Under the pieces are notes generated by a model, which was given only the letters and a program-made list of their open reading frames with translations, did not search any database and was not told the DNA's origin. A program made the translations under genes and the position numbers. This document shows positions 1 through 5,504 of a stretch of 7,244 nt of DNA, piece after piece. The DNA is from Syntrophobacteria bacterium (GTDB taxonomy: Bacteria > Desulfobacterota > Syntrophobacteria > JARFUL01): contig JARFUL010000255.1 in NCBI GenBank assembly GCA_029289015.1, positions 1 through 7,244 of the forward strand. Direction: 5' to 3'. The first letter of the stretch is position 1, and each line of letters starts with the position of its first letter.

Positions 1-1219
1 TCACCAGTAGGATATTGAGCCCCACGTTGAGGCCCGCGGCGCCCAGGGACGAGTAGAGGGGAAGGTCGTTCCTTCCCAGCGCGGGGAAGGCCCGGGTGTA
101 GAGCGCGACCGCGCCCATCGCGGGGAGCCCTAGCCCGTACATGGCCAGCGCGAGGGAGGTGAGGTCCACGGATTGGGCTCTAAACGCGCCCCTGGAGAAG
201 ACCAGCGAGGTGATGGGCCCCGCCAGGGCAAAGGTGAAGACCGCGAGCGGGACCATGATCCCCAGGGTGTAGCCCAACCCCTTGAGCACGGTCTCTTTGA
301 ACTCCTGCCACCTCTTCTCCTGCGCGTAGTCGTTGAGCTGGGTGACCCCGGCCCTCCCAACTGCCAGGCCCACCACCGCGAAGGGGAGCTGGATGAGCCT
401 CTGGGAGAAGTAGAGCGCGGCCACGGACCCCGGTACGAGAAACGAGGCCAGGATTCTGTCCACCACCTCCACCTTCTTTACGGACACGGACTGGAGAAGG
501 ATCCACCCGGACTGGGAGTAGACCGTCTTTATCTCGGGGATCTCCTCGCCGGCCCGGAGGCTTAGGGAGGGTTTTTGGGCCAGAGAGCCCGCGGCCCTGA
601 ACACAAAGGGCACCTGCACCACGAACTGGAGCGCCGCGCCGAGCACGAACCCCGCGGCTATGGAGTAGATCCCTATGTAGGGCTTGAGCGCGATCACCCC
701 CACGATAACCCCCAGGCTCAGGGTCGCGGGCGCGATGCTGTAGACGTCGGTGCGGTCGAGGAAGAGCAAAAGCCCCCCTGCAAAGGAGGCCATGCCGATG
801 AGCGCCATGAAGGGGAGGATCAGGTAGGTCATGTTGATCGCACGGGAGAGATCCCCCCTGGAGAGCCCCGGCGCAATGAGCCCCACCACTGTGGGCGCGA
901 AGAGATACAGGAGCCCTGTAATGGCCAGAAGCGCGACGCTCATCAGCGCGAAGACCCTTGCGGCCAGCCCCCAGGCCTTCTCCTCCTCCCCGGAGTTTAT
1001 GAGCTGCCTGAAGGGCGGCAGGAACCCCTTTTCCACCATGTCCTCGCCGAGGATGCGGCGAAAGAGGGTGGGCACGGTGAGCGCGATCGCAAACATGTCG
1101 GTGGCCCGGGACGCGCCGAAGAGCCAGGCCACCACCACCTCCCTGAGGAAGCCCGCCACGCGGGAGACAAGCGTCCCGCCGAGAAGCTCGCTGAATTTAC
1201 GGGTGAATCCCTTGCGCAT
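1..1219 (-). CDS. murJ: MurJ/MviN-type lipid II flippase, 3' end cut by window edge
   Basis: Likely moves lipid II across the inner membrane for peptidoglycan synthesis (MOP superfamily). About 406 codons are present with no internal stop, and the frame is still open at base 1. The family is usually around 500 residues, so roughly the last fifth is missing. The protein is mostly hydrophobic, with about eleven predicted membrane segments. The N-terminus shows the MurJ signature SRVAGFLRE (residues 19-27), FGASRATD ending in Asp41, and VPTLFRRI with the Arg54-Arg55 pair. YFSQRLIQLPF (about 270-280) carries Arg274. By family comparison these correspond to the essential Arg24, Asp39, Arg52 and Arg270 of E. 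coli MurJ. The usual AEGA after the Arg pair reads GEDM here. The ATG at 1219 is the first possible start, because an in-frame TAG lies two codons upstream. Its ribosome site is weak: a GGGAGG sits about 16 bases away. It follows tsaC by 8 bases, so co-transcription is likely. Family assignment is secure; substrate is by homology. Confidence 0.93.
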   Translation of the reverse strand, partial: MRKGFTRKFSELLGGTLVSRVAGFLREVVVAWLFGASRATDMFAIALTVPTLFRRILGEDMVEKGFLPPFRQLINSGEEEKAWGLAARVFALMSVALLAITGLLYLFAPTVVGLIAPGLSRGDLSRAINMTYLILPFMALIGMASFAGGLLLFLDRTDVYSIAPATLSLGVIVGVIALKPYIGIYSIAAGFVLGAALQFVVQVPFVFRAAGSLAQKPSLSLRAGEEIPEIKTVYSQSGWILLQSVSVKKVEVVDRILASFLVPGSVAALYFSQRLIQLPFAVVGLAVGRAGVTQLNDYAQEKRWQEFKETVLKGLGYTLGIMVPLAVFTFALAGPITSLVFSRGAFRAQSVDLTSLALAMYGLGLPAMGAVALYTRAFPALGRNDLPLYSSLGAAGLNVGLNILLV

Positions 1220-1227
1220 GCCCTATC

Positions 1228-1866
1228 TTATGTCGCCTCCCAGAAACTGGCAAGAATCTTGGAGGGGACCCTGCCCTCCCTCAAGACCAGAGGCGGCTCT
1301 GATGTGAGGTCGAGGACCGTGGACCCCGCGCCGCCGGCGCACTCTCCCGCGTCTATGATCAGGTCCACGGAGTCGCCGAGCTGGCTGAGCGCGTCTTCTG
1401 CTGTGAGCGCGGGGGTGTGCCCGGTGAGATTCGCGGAGGTCGCGGTGAGGGTCCCCTTCAGCTCCCGGACGAGCGCGGCCGCGACCGGATGGCCCTCCAC
1501 CCGCACCCCGATCTTACCGGTGAACCCGGTGAGCTCACGTGGGAGCCCTTCGGCCCCGTTTAGCACCAGGGTCAGGGGGCCGGGCCAGAACTCCCGGGCC
1601 AGGGTGTATGCGAGCTCCGGCGGCTCGGAGGCCACCCGGGCAAGGTGCGCGGTCTCGGCTATGAGCACCAACAGCGGCTTGTTCACCGGCCTTCTCTTCG
1701 CGGCAAAGACCCGTTTCACCGCGTCGGGGTTGTATCCGTCTGCGCCGAGGCCGTAGAAGGTCTCCGTGGGGAAGGCCAAAACCCCGCCCCTCTTCAGCAC
1801 CTCCACCGCGGCCCTGATAAGTCCCGGGTCCGGGGATTCGCTCGATATTTTAATTACCCGGGCCAT
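1228..1866 (-). CDS. tsaC: TsaC/YrdC-family L-threonylcarbamoyladenylate synthase
   Basis: Cytoplasmic enzyme predicted to make L-threonylcarbamoyl-AMP from threonine, bicarbonate and ATP. This is the first step of the t6A modification at position 37 of ANN-decoding tRNAs. Visible motifs, counted from the ATG at 1866: PTETFYGLG at about 33-41, the KRRP substrate-binding segment at 57-60, FWPGPLT at 93-99, SANLTG with the Ser/Asn pair at 144-149, and a GGAGSTVLD loop near 178-186. At 212 residues it is the single-domain type, without the C-terminal domain of full Sua5. An in-frame TTG at 1878 would add four residues, but a G-run lies only two bases from it, whereas GGA sits at normal distance from the ATG. 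I therefore prefer ATG at 1866. It is second in a likely operon, between the unknown 118-residue gene and murJ. A YciO-type paralogue of uncertain function is the main alternative. Confidence 0.93.
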   Translation of the reverse strand: MARVIKISSESPDPGLIRAAVEVLKRGGVLAFPTETFYGLGADGYNPDAVKRVFAAKRRPVNKPLLVLIAETAHLARVASEPPELAYTLAREFWPGPLTLVLNGAEGLPRELTGFTGKIGVRVEGHPVAAALVRELKGTLTATSANLTGHTPALTAEDALSQLGDSVDLIIDAGECAGGAGSTVLDLTSEPPLVLREGRVPSKILASFWEAT

Positions 1867-1884
1867 ACGACGATCCAAACCCCC

Positions 1885-2241
1885 CTACCATCTCGCGGCT
1901 ATGGTATCGAGGAGCTCTTTGAGCTCCCTTGGCGGGTCAAGCTCCCTGAAGGCTCCAACGAACCCTCTGCGGTGCTCCCTTCCAGCCATGAGGAGCCTCT
2001 GAACAAAGACCGAGACCCGGACAGGGTCTTCATCAATCAGGGATCGGGCGAGCCTGCCGAATTCGAGGAGCGAAACGAGCCTTTTGGCAAGGGGCTCGTC
2101 TCTTCGGCTGAGCGCGTCGAACGCGTGTATCTTGTCCTCCACAGAACCCGGCCCTTCGAGCCTTTTAGCCAGAGCATCGAGCTCCTCCTCTGCCGATTTC
2201 GGCCTTGAGGTTCGGCGCTCTTGGGCGTTTGCTCGTGACAT
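1885..2241 (-). CDS. Hypothetical 118-residue, charged, probably all-helical protein
   Basis: I do not recognise a family. The product is soluble-looking, rich in Arg, Glu, Leu and Ala, with no signal peptide, membrane span, cysteine or metal motif. A basic, Ser/Arg-rich start (residues 1-15) is followed by helical-looking stretches such as AEEELDALAKRL (17-28), DALSRRDEPLAKRLVSLLEF (42-61) and a conserved-looking end, PPRELKELLDTIAARW. It is probably real: it is the first open frame after a strong candidate promoter, it ends 18 bases before the tsaC ATG, and its G/C-rich third positions and amino-acid pattern match the neighbours better than the opposite-strand frames do. Weak point: no Shine-Dalgarno sequence precedes the ATG at 2241. 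An in-frame TAG upstream (2254-2256) rules out a longer version. Function unknown; the only context clue is co-transcription with a tRNA-modification gene and murJ. Confidence 0.62.
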   Translation of the reverse strand: MSRANAQERRTSRPKSAEEELDALAKRLEGPGSVEDKIHAFDALSRRDEPLAKRLVSLLEFGRLARSLIDEDPVRVSVFVQRLLMAGREHRRGFVGAFRELDPPRELKELLDTIAARW

Positions 2242-2266
2242 GGGAAGCCGGGGCTAGAAATTATCA

Positions 2267-2289
2267 ATCATGTGTGGAGCTTACATGAT
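2267..2289. repeat. Inverted repeat ATCATGT-N9-ACATGAT in the leader
   Basis: A perfect 7-base dyad with arms at 2267-2273 and 2283-2289, separated by 9 bases. It lies just downstream of the predicted transcription start (about 2299) and upstream of the ATG at 2241. It could be an operator for a dimeric regulator or a small hairpin in the 5' leader. The bases are seen; any function is inference. A 7-base dyad can arise by chance. Confidence 0.35.
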
Positions 2290-2305
2290 AATGGAGAGAA
2301 ACACA

Positions 2306-2334
2306 ATTATAAGCGCGTGGGCTTTCTTTTCCAA
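2306..2334 (-). promoter_or_regulatory. Sigma70-type promoter for the 118-residue gene-tsaC-murJ operon
   Basis: On the minus strand a perfect -10 box TATAAT (2306-2311) is preceded, at the ideal 17-base spacing, by TTGGAA (2329-2334), which matches four of six bases of the -35 consensus. The predicted start is near 2299, giving a leader of about 58 bases before the ATG at 2241. It sits directly after the purE terminator, where a promoter for the next operon is expected. It is the strongest promoter match I found in the window. Confidence 0.72.
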
Positions 2335-2339
2335 CTGAT

Positions 2340-2369
2340 AAAAAAGCGACGGGGGCTCACCCCCGCCGC
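2340..2369 (-). terminator. Intrinsic terminator closing the purine block
   Basis: On the minus strand, GCGGCGGGGG, a TGAG loop, and CCCCCGTCGC form a ten-pair stem with one G-U pair, followed immediately by six T residues (2345-2340). Right arm 2346-2355, loop 2356-2359, left arm 2360-2369 in plus coordinates. It lies 51 bases past the purE stop. On the plus strand the hairpin lacks a T-run, so the terminator is one-directional. Confidence 0.85.
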
Positions 2370-2420
2370 ATATCCCTTTTGCAAAAGCTCAGTTGGACAT
2401 AAAAGCCAACTCATCCAGGA

Positions 2421-2921
2421 TTATCCGCCGCCCTTCTCTTCAACCTTTTTGGCATTTTCCTCAACGGACCTGGCCATCTCTTCCCTATGGGCCTCAAGCC
2501 TCTTGGCCAGCTCCTCGTTGCCCAGGCCGAGTATCTGGGCCGCGAGAAACCCCGCGTTCTTCGCGCCCGCCTTGCCCACCGCGACCGTGGCCACGGGCAC
2601 CCCGGGCGGCATCTGCACCGTGGAGAGAAGCGCGTCCAGCCCCCCCAGGGGGGACGCGTTTATGGGCACCCCGATCACCGGCACGGTGGTGTTCGCGGCC
2701 AGCGCGCCCGCGAGGTGCGCGGCCATGCCCGCGCCCGCGATGATGACCCCTATGCCCCGCTCTTTCGCGCTCCTGGCGAACTCTATGGCCCTCTCGGGGG
2801 TGCGGTGGGCCGAGGCCACGGTCATCTCGCACTCGATCCCGAACCCCTTGAGCACCTCCGCGGCCTCGACCATGACTTCATAGTCCGAGTCGGAGCCCAT
2901 CACCACGGCCACCCTGAGCAT
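2421..2921 (-). CDS. purE: PurE, N5-carboxyaminoimidazole ribonucleotide mutase / AIR carboxylase
   Basis: Makes 4-carboxy-AIR in purine synthesis; cytoplasmic and, by family, octameric. Motifs: GSDSD at 9-13 (phosphate binding), SAHRTP at 37-42 with catalytic His39, GAGMAAHL at 63-70 with His69, GVP at 84-86, and STVQMPPGVPVATVAVG from residue 100. At 166 residues the length is normal, but the last 25 or so residues form a charged, probably helical tail rich in Glu and Lys that ends in three glycines. SAHRTP, rather than SAHKT, suggests the class I mutase type. That type normally works with PurK, which is not in this window; a class II carboxylase using CO2 directly remains possible. The ATG at 2921 is supported by a strong AAAGGAG that overlaps the last codons and stop of purD, with 6 bases between the genes, so translation is probably coupled. 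It is the last gene before the terminator. Confidence 0.96.
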   Translation of the reverse strand: MLRVAVVMGSDSDYEVMVEAAEVLKGFGIECEMTVASAHRTPERAIEFARSAKERGIGVIIAGAGMAAHLAGALAANTTVPVIGVPINASPLGGLDALLSTVQMPPGVPVATVAVGKAGAKNAGFLAAQILGLGNEELAKRLEAHREEMARSVEENAKKVEEKGGG

Positions 2922-2927
2922 GGCCCT

Positions 2928-4220
2928 TTACTCCTTTCCTATGTCCGTCCGGTAGTAGATCCCCTCGAATTGGACCTTCTCCATCTCCTGGTACGCCCTG
3001 TCCCTGGCCTCGGCCAGGGTGGGCGCCTTGGTGACGAGGCAGAGCACCCGGCCCCCGGTGGTTATGAGCGCGTCGTCCCTCCACGCGGTGCCGGAGTGGA
3101 AGATGAGAACCTCGGGGTCCACCTTGTCGAGGCCGGTTATCTCCTGGCCTATGCGGTAGCGGCCGGGGTAGCCCTTGTACCACCCCTTCTTGCCCCTCAC
3201 CCGGCCGGAGACCGCGATGAGGCAGAGCCTGTATTCCGGGTCCCAGGTTACGTCAATACTGTCGAGGGTGCCGTTGATTACGGCCTCGGACACGTCCACG
3301 ATGTCGTTGTTCATCCTCGGCAGGATAACCTGGGCCTCGGGGTCGCCGTGGCGGATGTTTATCTCCAAGACATAGGGGTTTATCCCGTCCGCCTCCTCCA
3401 CCAGCATGAGCCCCACGTAGAGGATCCCCTTGTACTCGACCCCGTACTTCTCGGTGTAGCCGGTAATGAGCGGCCTCACCACCCTGTCCATGATGGACTC
3501 CACCATCCCCGCGCCGAGCCACGGGTGGGGCGAGTAGGAGCCCATGCCGCCGGTGTTCTTGCCCTCGTCGAAGTCCCGGGCCCTCTTGTAGTCCTGCGCG
3601 GCCACCATGGGCACCACCGTCTTCCCGTCCGCGAAGCAGAAGAAGCTCAGCTCGCGGCCGAAGAGCCTTTTTTCCACCACCACCCGGTTGCCGGACTCCT
3701 TGAATCTCTTCTTCTCCATGATGAGGTGGACCGCGTCCTCGGCGTCCTCCACCGTGTCGCAGACCAGGGAGCCCTTGCCAGCCGCGAGCCCGTCCGCCTT
3801 CACCACCACCTGGTAGTCCACGGACTTGACGTAGTCCTTGGCCTCGTAGGGGTCGTCGAAGATCGCGAAGTCGGCCACCGGGACTCCCAGGTCGCGCATT
3901 ATCTCCTTCGCGTCGCACTTGGAGTACTCCAGCCTGGCCGCGGCCCTGGTGGGGCCCACTATGTTGAGCCCTGCATCAACGAACATATCCACAATCCCAG
4001 CGGAGAGCGACGACTCCGGGCCCACGAAGGTGAGGTCTATCCTCTCCTTTTTGGCGAACTCGAAATATTCCTCAACCGTGCGCGCGTTGACCAGCTGGGC
4101 GGTCTGGCCTATTCCGGCGTTTCCGTGGGCGACGTAGAGCTCCTTCACCCTGTCGGACTGCTTGAACTTCCAGGCTATTGTGTGGTCTCTGCCGCCGGAC
4201 CCGATGACGAGAACCTTCAT
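2928..4220 (-). CDS. purD: PurD, phosphoribosylamine-glycine ligase (GAR synthetase)
   Basis: ATP-grasp ligase joining glycine to phosphoribosylamine with ATP, the second step of purine synthesis. Domain order is normal: N-terminal pre-ATP-grasp domain (about 1-100) starting VLVIGSGGRDHT, then ATP-grasp with VVVKADGLAAGKG (138-150), EKRLFGRELSF (183-193), QDYKRARDFDEGKNTGGMG (209-227), and the metal-binding stretch YVLEINIRHGDPEAQ (283-297) with Glu286 and Asn288. A C-terminal domain contains GYPG (350-353) and TTGGRVL (387-393). Length 430 is typical. Some signatures diverge: GGRDHT instead of the common GGREHA, and RHGDPE instead of RFGDPE. The core binding residues are kept, so I expect activity. 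The ATG at 4220 has AAAGG about 9 bases upstream. It is followed 6 bases later by purE, and preceded by 108 bases after the lipoprotein gene. Confidence 0.96.
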   Translation of the reverse strand: MKVLVIGSGGRDHTIAWKFKQSDRVKELYVAHGNAGIGQTAQLVNARTVEEYFEFAKKERIDLTFVGPESSLSAGIVDMFVDAGLNIVGPTRAAARLEYSKCDAKEIMRDLGVPVADFAIFDDPYEAKDYVKSVDYQVVVKADGLAAGKGSLVCDTVEDAEDAVHLIMEKKRFKESGNRVVVEKRLFGRELSFFCFADGKTVVPMVAAQDYKRARDFDEGKNTGGMGSYSPHPWLGAGMVESIMDRVVRPLITGYTEKYGVEYKGILYVGLMLVEEADGINPYVLEINIRHGDPEAQVILPRMNNDIVDVSEAVINGTLDSIDVTWDPEYRLCLIAVSGRVRGKKGWYKGYPGRYRIGQEITGLDKVDPEVLIFHSGTAWRDDALITTGGRVLCLVTKAPTLAEARDRAYQEMEKVQFEGIYYRTDIGKE

Positions 4221-4254
4221 GGCTAACCTTTCTTATTACGTGTGAAGAAATACG

Positions 4255-4290
4255 AAAAAAGACTCTTGCCCATGCGGCCTTTGGCCCGCA
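4255..4290 (-). terminator. Possible weak terminator or attenuating hairpin before purD
   Basis: On the minus strand TGCGGGCC-AAA-GGCCGCA forms a seven-pair stem with one bulged G (4273-4290). A run of six T follows at 4260-4255, but 12 bases separate it from the stem, which is far for a standard intrinsic terminator. It lies between the lipoprotein stop and the purD ATG. It may reduce, rather than stop, read-through into purD. I see no convincing separate promoter for purD in this 108-base gap. Confidence 0.3.
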
Positions 4291-4328
4291 CCCCCCGGGA
4301 CGCGCCAGCGCGCCCTCAACCCCTCAGG

Positions 4329-4649
4329 CTATTCTCCGTACACTATGATCGTAAAGCGGGCGTAGATGCCGAGGAAGCTCACGGACTCGAAGTCCACGTG
4401 GTGGATCTTGGTTATCCCGCCCTTGGCCATGGCCGTGGATATGGACGCGTCGCCGAAGCCGAAAAGCCCCAGCACGGAGTGGCACTCTGCGGTGCCCTTT
4501 TTGGAGTAGTCCGCGTTGGAGGTGGCTGTCCAGGGGGCCTTCGTGGTGGTCACCAGCCCGCCGGTCACCGGAGCCAGCGCCCACGCGCAGCCGCTGAGAA
4601 CCATCACGGATACAACTAAAACGGCAACATGCCTGTGGGATCTCCTCAT
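4329..4649 (-). CDS. TRL-like family lipoprotein
   Basis: Small exported lipoprotein of 106 residues. A short basic N-terminus (MRRSHRH) leads into a hydrophobic segment (8-18) and a lipobox ending LSGC with Cys21. Cleavage there would leave a mature protein of about 86 residues. Residue +2 is Ala, so sorting to the outer membrane is plausible. The mature part matches the TRL-like pattern as I know it (Pfam TRL): a KKGTAECHS segment (50-58), GFGDAS (64-69), GITKIHHVDFE (78-88), and LGIYARFTIIVYG at the end (93-105). The function of this family is not established. The ATG at 4649 has an excellent AAAAGGAG about 8 bases upstream. It sits between the IMP cyclohydrolase and purD genes, on the same strand, with gaps of 96 and 108 bases, so it may be a separate unit rather than a purine gene. 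Confidence 0.85.
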   Translation of the reverse strand: MRRSHRHVAVLVVSVMVLSGCAWALAPVTGGLVTTTKAPWTATSNADYSKKGTAECHSVLGLFGFGDASISTAMAKGGITKIHHVDFESVSFLGIYARFTIIVYGE

Positions 4650-4684
4650 GGTTCAACTCCTTTTCAGGCAAGGGTGCTACTGAG

Positions 4685-4714
4685 ATTGTTTATCTTACAG
4701 AGATTATGTGCCAA
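4685..4714 (-). promoter_or_regulatory. Possible promoter for the TRL-like lipoprotein gene
   Basis: A -35-like TTGGCA (4709-4714, five of six consensus bases) is followed after 18 bases by AACAAT (4685-4690, four of six, lacking the important first T). The AT-rich setting contrasts with the GC-rich genes. It suggests the lipoprotein could have its own start of transcription after purH. Weak evidence. Confidence 0.28.
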
Positions 4715-4745
4715 GTGCCAGGATGAAAATTCGGGCCCGAGACCC

Positions 4746-5348
4746 CTACACCTCAACCCCTTTGAGGTAGCCCGCTATGGCCCCGTCGTAGGAGCTGGTC
4801 AGCGCGAAGACCTTCTTCGCGAGCATGAACCTGGTGGCAAGCGTGGTGGCCCCCCCGGTGGCCCTCATCTCAGCCAGCACCGTCTCATAGTCCGCGGGGT
4901 CCACGATCACGGTGACGAACTTGTAGTTCTTGGCCGAGGACCTGAGCATCGCGGGGCCGCCGATGTCTATATTCTCTATCGCGTCCTCGAGGGTGCAGTC
5001 CGGCCTGGCCACGGTCTTTTCGAACGCGTAGAGGTTCACCAGAACCAGGTCTATGCGGCCTATGCCGTGCTCTTTCATGGTCTTGACGTGGGCCTCGTTG
5101 TCCCGAAGCCCGAGGATGCCGCCGTGGATCTTGGGGTGCAGGGTCTTCACCCGGCCGTCCAGCATCTCGGGGAACCCGGTGTGGGCCGAGACCTCCTTCA
5201 CCTTGACCCCGCCCTCCGTGAGCTTCTTCGCGGTGCCGCCGGTGGAGAGGATCTCCACCCCGAACTCCATGAGCCCCCGGCCGAACTCCACCACCCCGGA
5301 CTTGTCGGTCACGCTGATTATGGCTCTGGCTATCTTGATCTCAGACAC
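4746..5348 (-). CDS. purH: Stand-alone IMP cyclohydrolase (N-terminal domain of PurH)
   Basis: Closes formyl-AICAR (FAICAR) to IMP, the last step of purine synthesis. The whole 200-residue protein is the MGS-like cyclohydrolase domain: SVTDKSG (12-18), STGGTA (35-40), [15 protein letters not shown] (65-79), [12 protein letters not shown] (101-112), [17 protein letters not shown] (125-141). Residues matching known catalytic or binding positions are kept: Lys68, Tyr107, Asp128 and Lys140. The usual PurH is about 520 residues with a C-terminal AICAR transformylase. Here the frame ends cleanly with TAG and nothing in any downstream frame looks like that domain, so this is a split, not frameshifted, version. 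Such single-domain forms are known in some bacteria. NLYPF is changed to NLYAF. The start is GTG at 5348, supported by AAAGGAG seven bases upstream. Read-through into the lipoprotein and purD genes is possible but not shown. Confidence 0.94.
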   Translation of the reverse strand: MSEIKIARAIISVTDKSGVVEFGRGLMEFGVEILSTGGTAKKLTEGGVKVKEVSAHTGFPEMLDGRVKTLHPKIHGGILGLRDNEAHVKTMKEHGIGRIDLVLVNLYAFEKTVARPDCTLEDAIENIDIGGPAMLRSSAKNYKFVTVIVDPADYETVLAEMRATGGATTLATRFMLAKKVFALTSSYDGAIAGYLKGVEV

Positions 5349-5399
5349 GGATGCGCTCCTTTCCTTGTGCGACAGAGATGAGTTTAGGTTCGACTGAGT

Positions 5400-5428
5400 A
5401 TTTTACCGGGTAGGCCCTATTCAGTAAA
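5400..5428 (-). promoter_or_regulatory. Candidate sigma70-type promoter for the IMP cyclohydrolase gene
   Basis: On the minus strand TTTACT (5423-5428, four of six -35 bases) lies 17 bases before TAAAAT (5400-5405, five of six -10 bases). The predicted start is near 5393, leaving a leader of about 45 bases before the GTG. A short inverted repeat, ACTGA/TCAGT (5393-5397 and 5421-5425), flanks the core and could be an operator, though it is short. Confidence 0.5.
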
Positions 5429-5480
5429 AAGAAATCCTCCGGGCTCCCGAAAAAACGCGAGAGCCCTGGCAGCGTCTCTC
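5426..5480 (-). terminator. Terminator region after cooC with two alternative hairpins
   Basis: Two overlapping folds are possible on the minus strand. Fold 1: GAGAG/CTCTC (5476-5480 with 5459-5463), then GCG and six T (5455-5450). Fold 2: GGGCTCTCG (5458-5466) with CGGGAGCCC (5441-5449), nine pairs with one T-G, an eight-base loop holding those same T residues, then GGAGGA and TTTCTTTTT (5434-5426). Fold 2 is much more stable. The region most likely ends the acsV-cooC transcript, and it partly overlaps the next promoter. Confidence 0.5.
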
Positions 5481-5504
5481 TAAGGGCCTGGCGCGCGTGC
5501 CTTC

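Noticed and set aside
575..1756. Plus-strand open frame of 393 codons opposite murJ and tsaC
   Set aside because: It crosses two unrelated minus-strand genes with clear motifs and has a low-complexity composition; an antisense shadow.
2260..2265. GATAAT on the minus strand as a second -10 box giving a nearly leaderless transcript for the 118-residue gene
   Set aside because: No -35 box at suitable spacing and no extended -10 TG; the TATAAT at 2306-2311 is far better.
3253..3918. Minus-strand open frame of 221 codons inside purD
   Set aside because: It is a frame-shifted shadow of purD with Gly/Arg-rich sequence, and purD itself is intact.
2487..4226. Very long plus-strand open frame (579 codons) opposite purD and purE
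   Set aside because: It is antisense to two well-conserved genes. Its product is rich in His, Gly, Arg and Val with no recognisable domain, as expected from a GC-rich antisense frame that avoids stops.
4709..4720. TGGCAC-TTGGCA on the minus strand as a sigma54 promoter
   Set aside because: TGGCAC is present, but the TTGC-type second element is not at the required spacing.
4721..4745. Palindrome TCGGGCCCGA followed by ATTTT after the IMP cyclohydrolase gene, as a terminator
   Set aside because: The palindrome has no loop, so only about three pairs could form in a hairpin, and the T-run is short.
4746..5348. Frameshifted or truncated PurH pseudogene
   Set aside because: The reading frame is clean, the active-site residues are kept, and nothing like the transformylase domain follows in any frame, so a true single-domain gene is the simpler reading.
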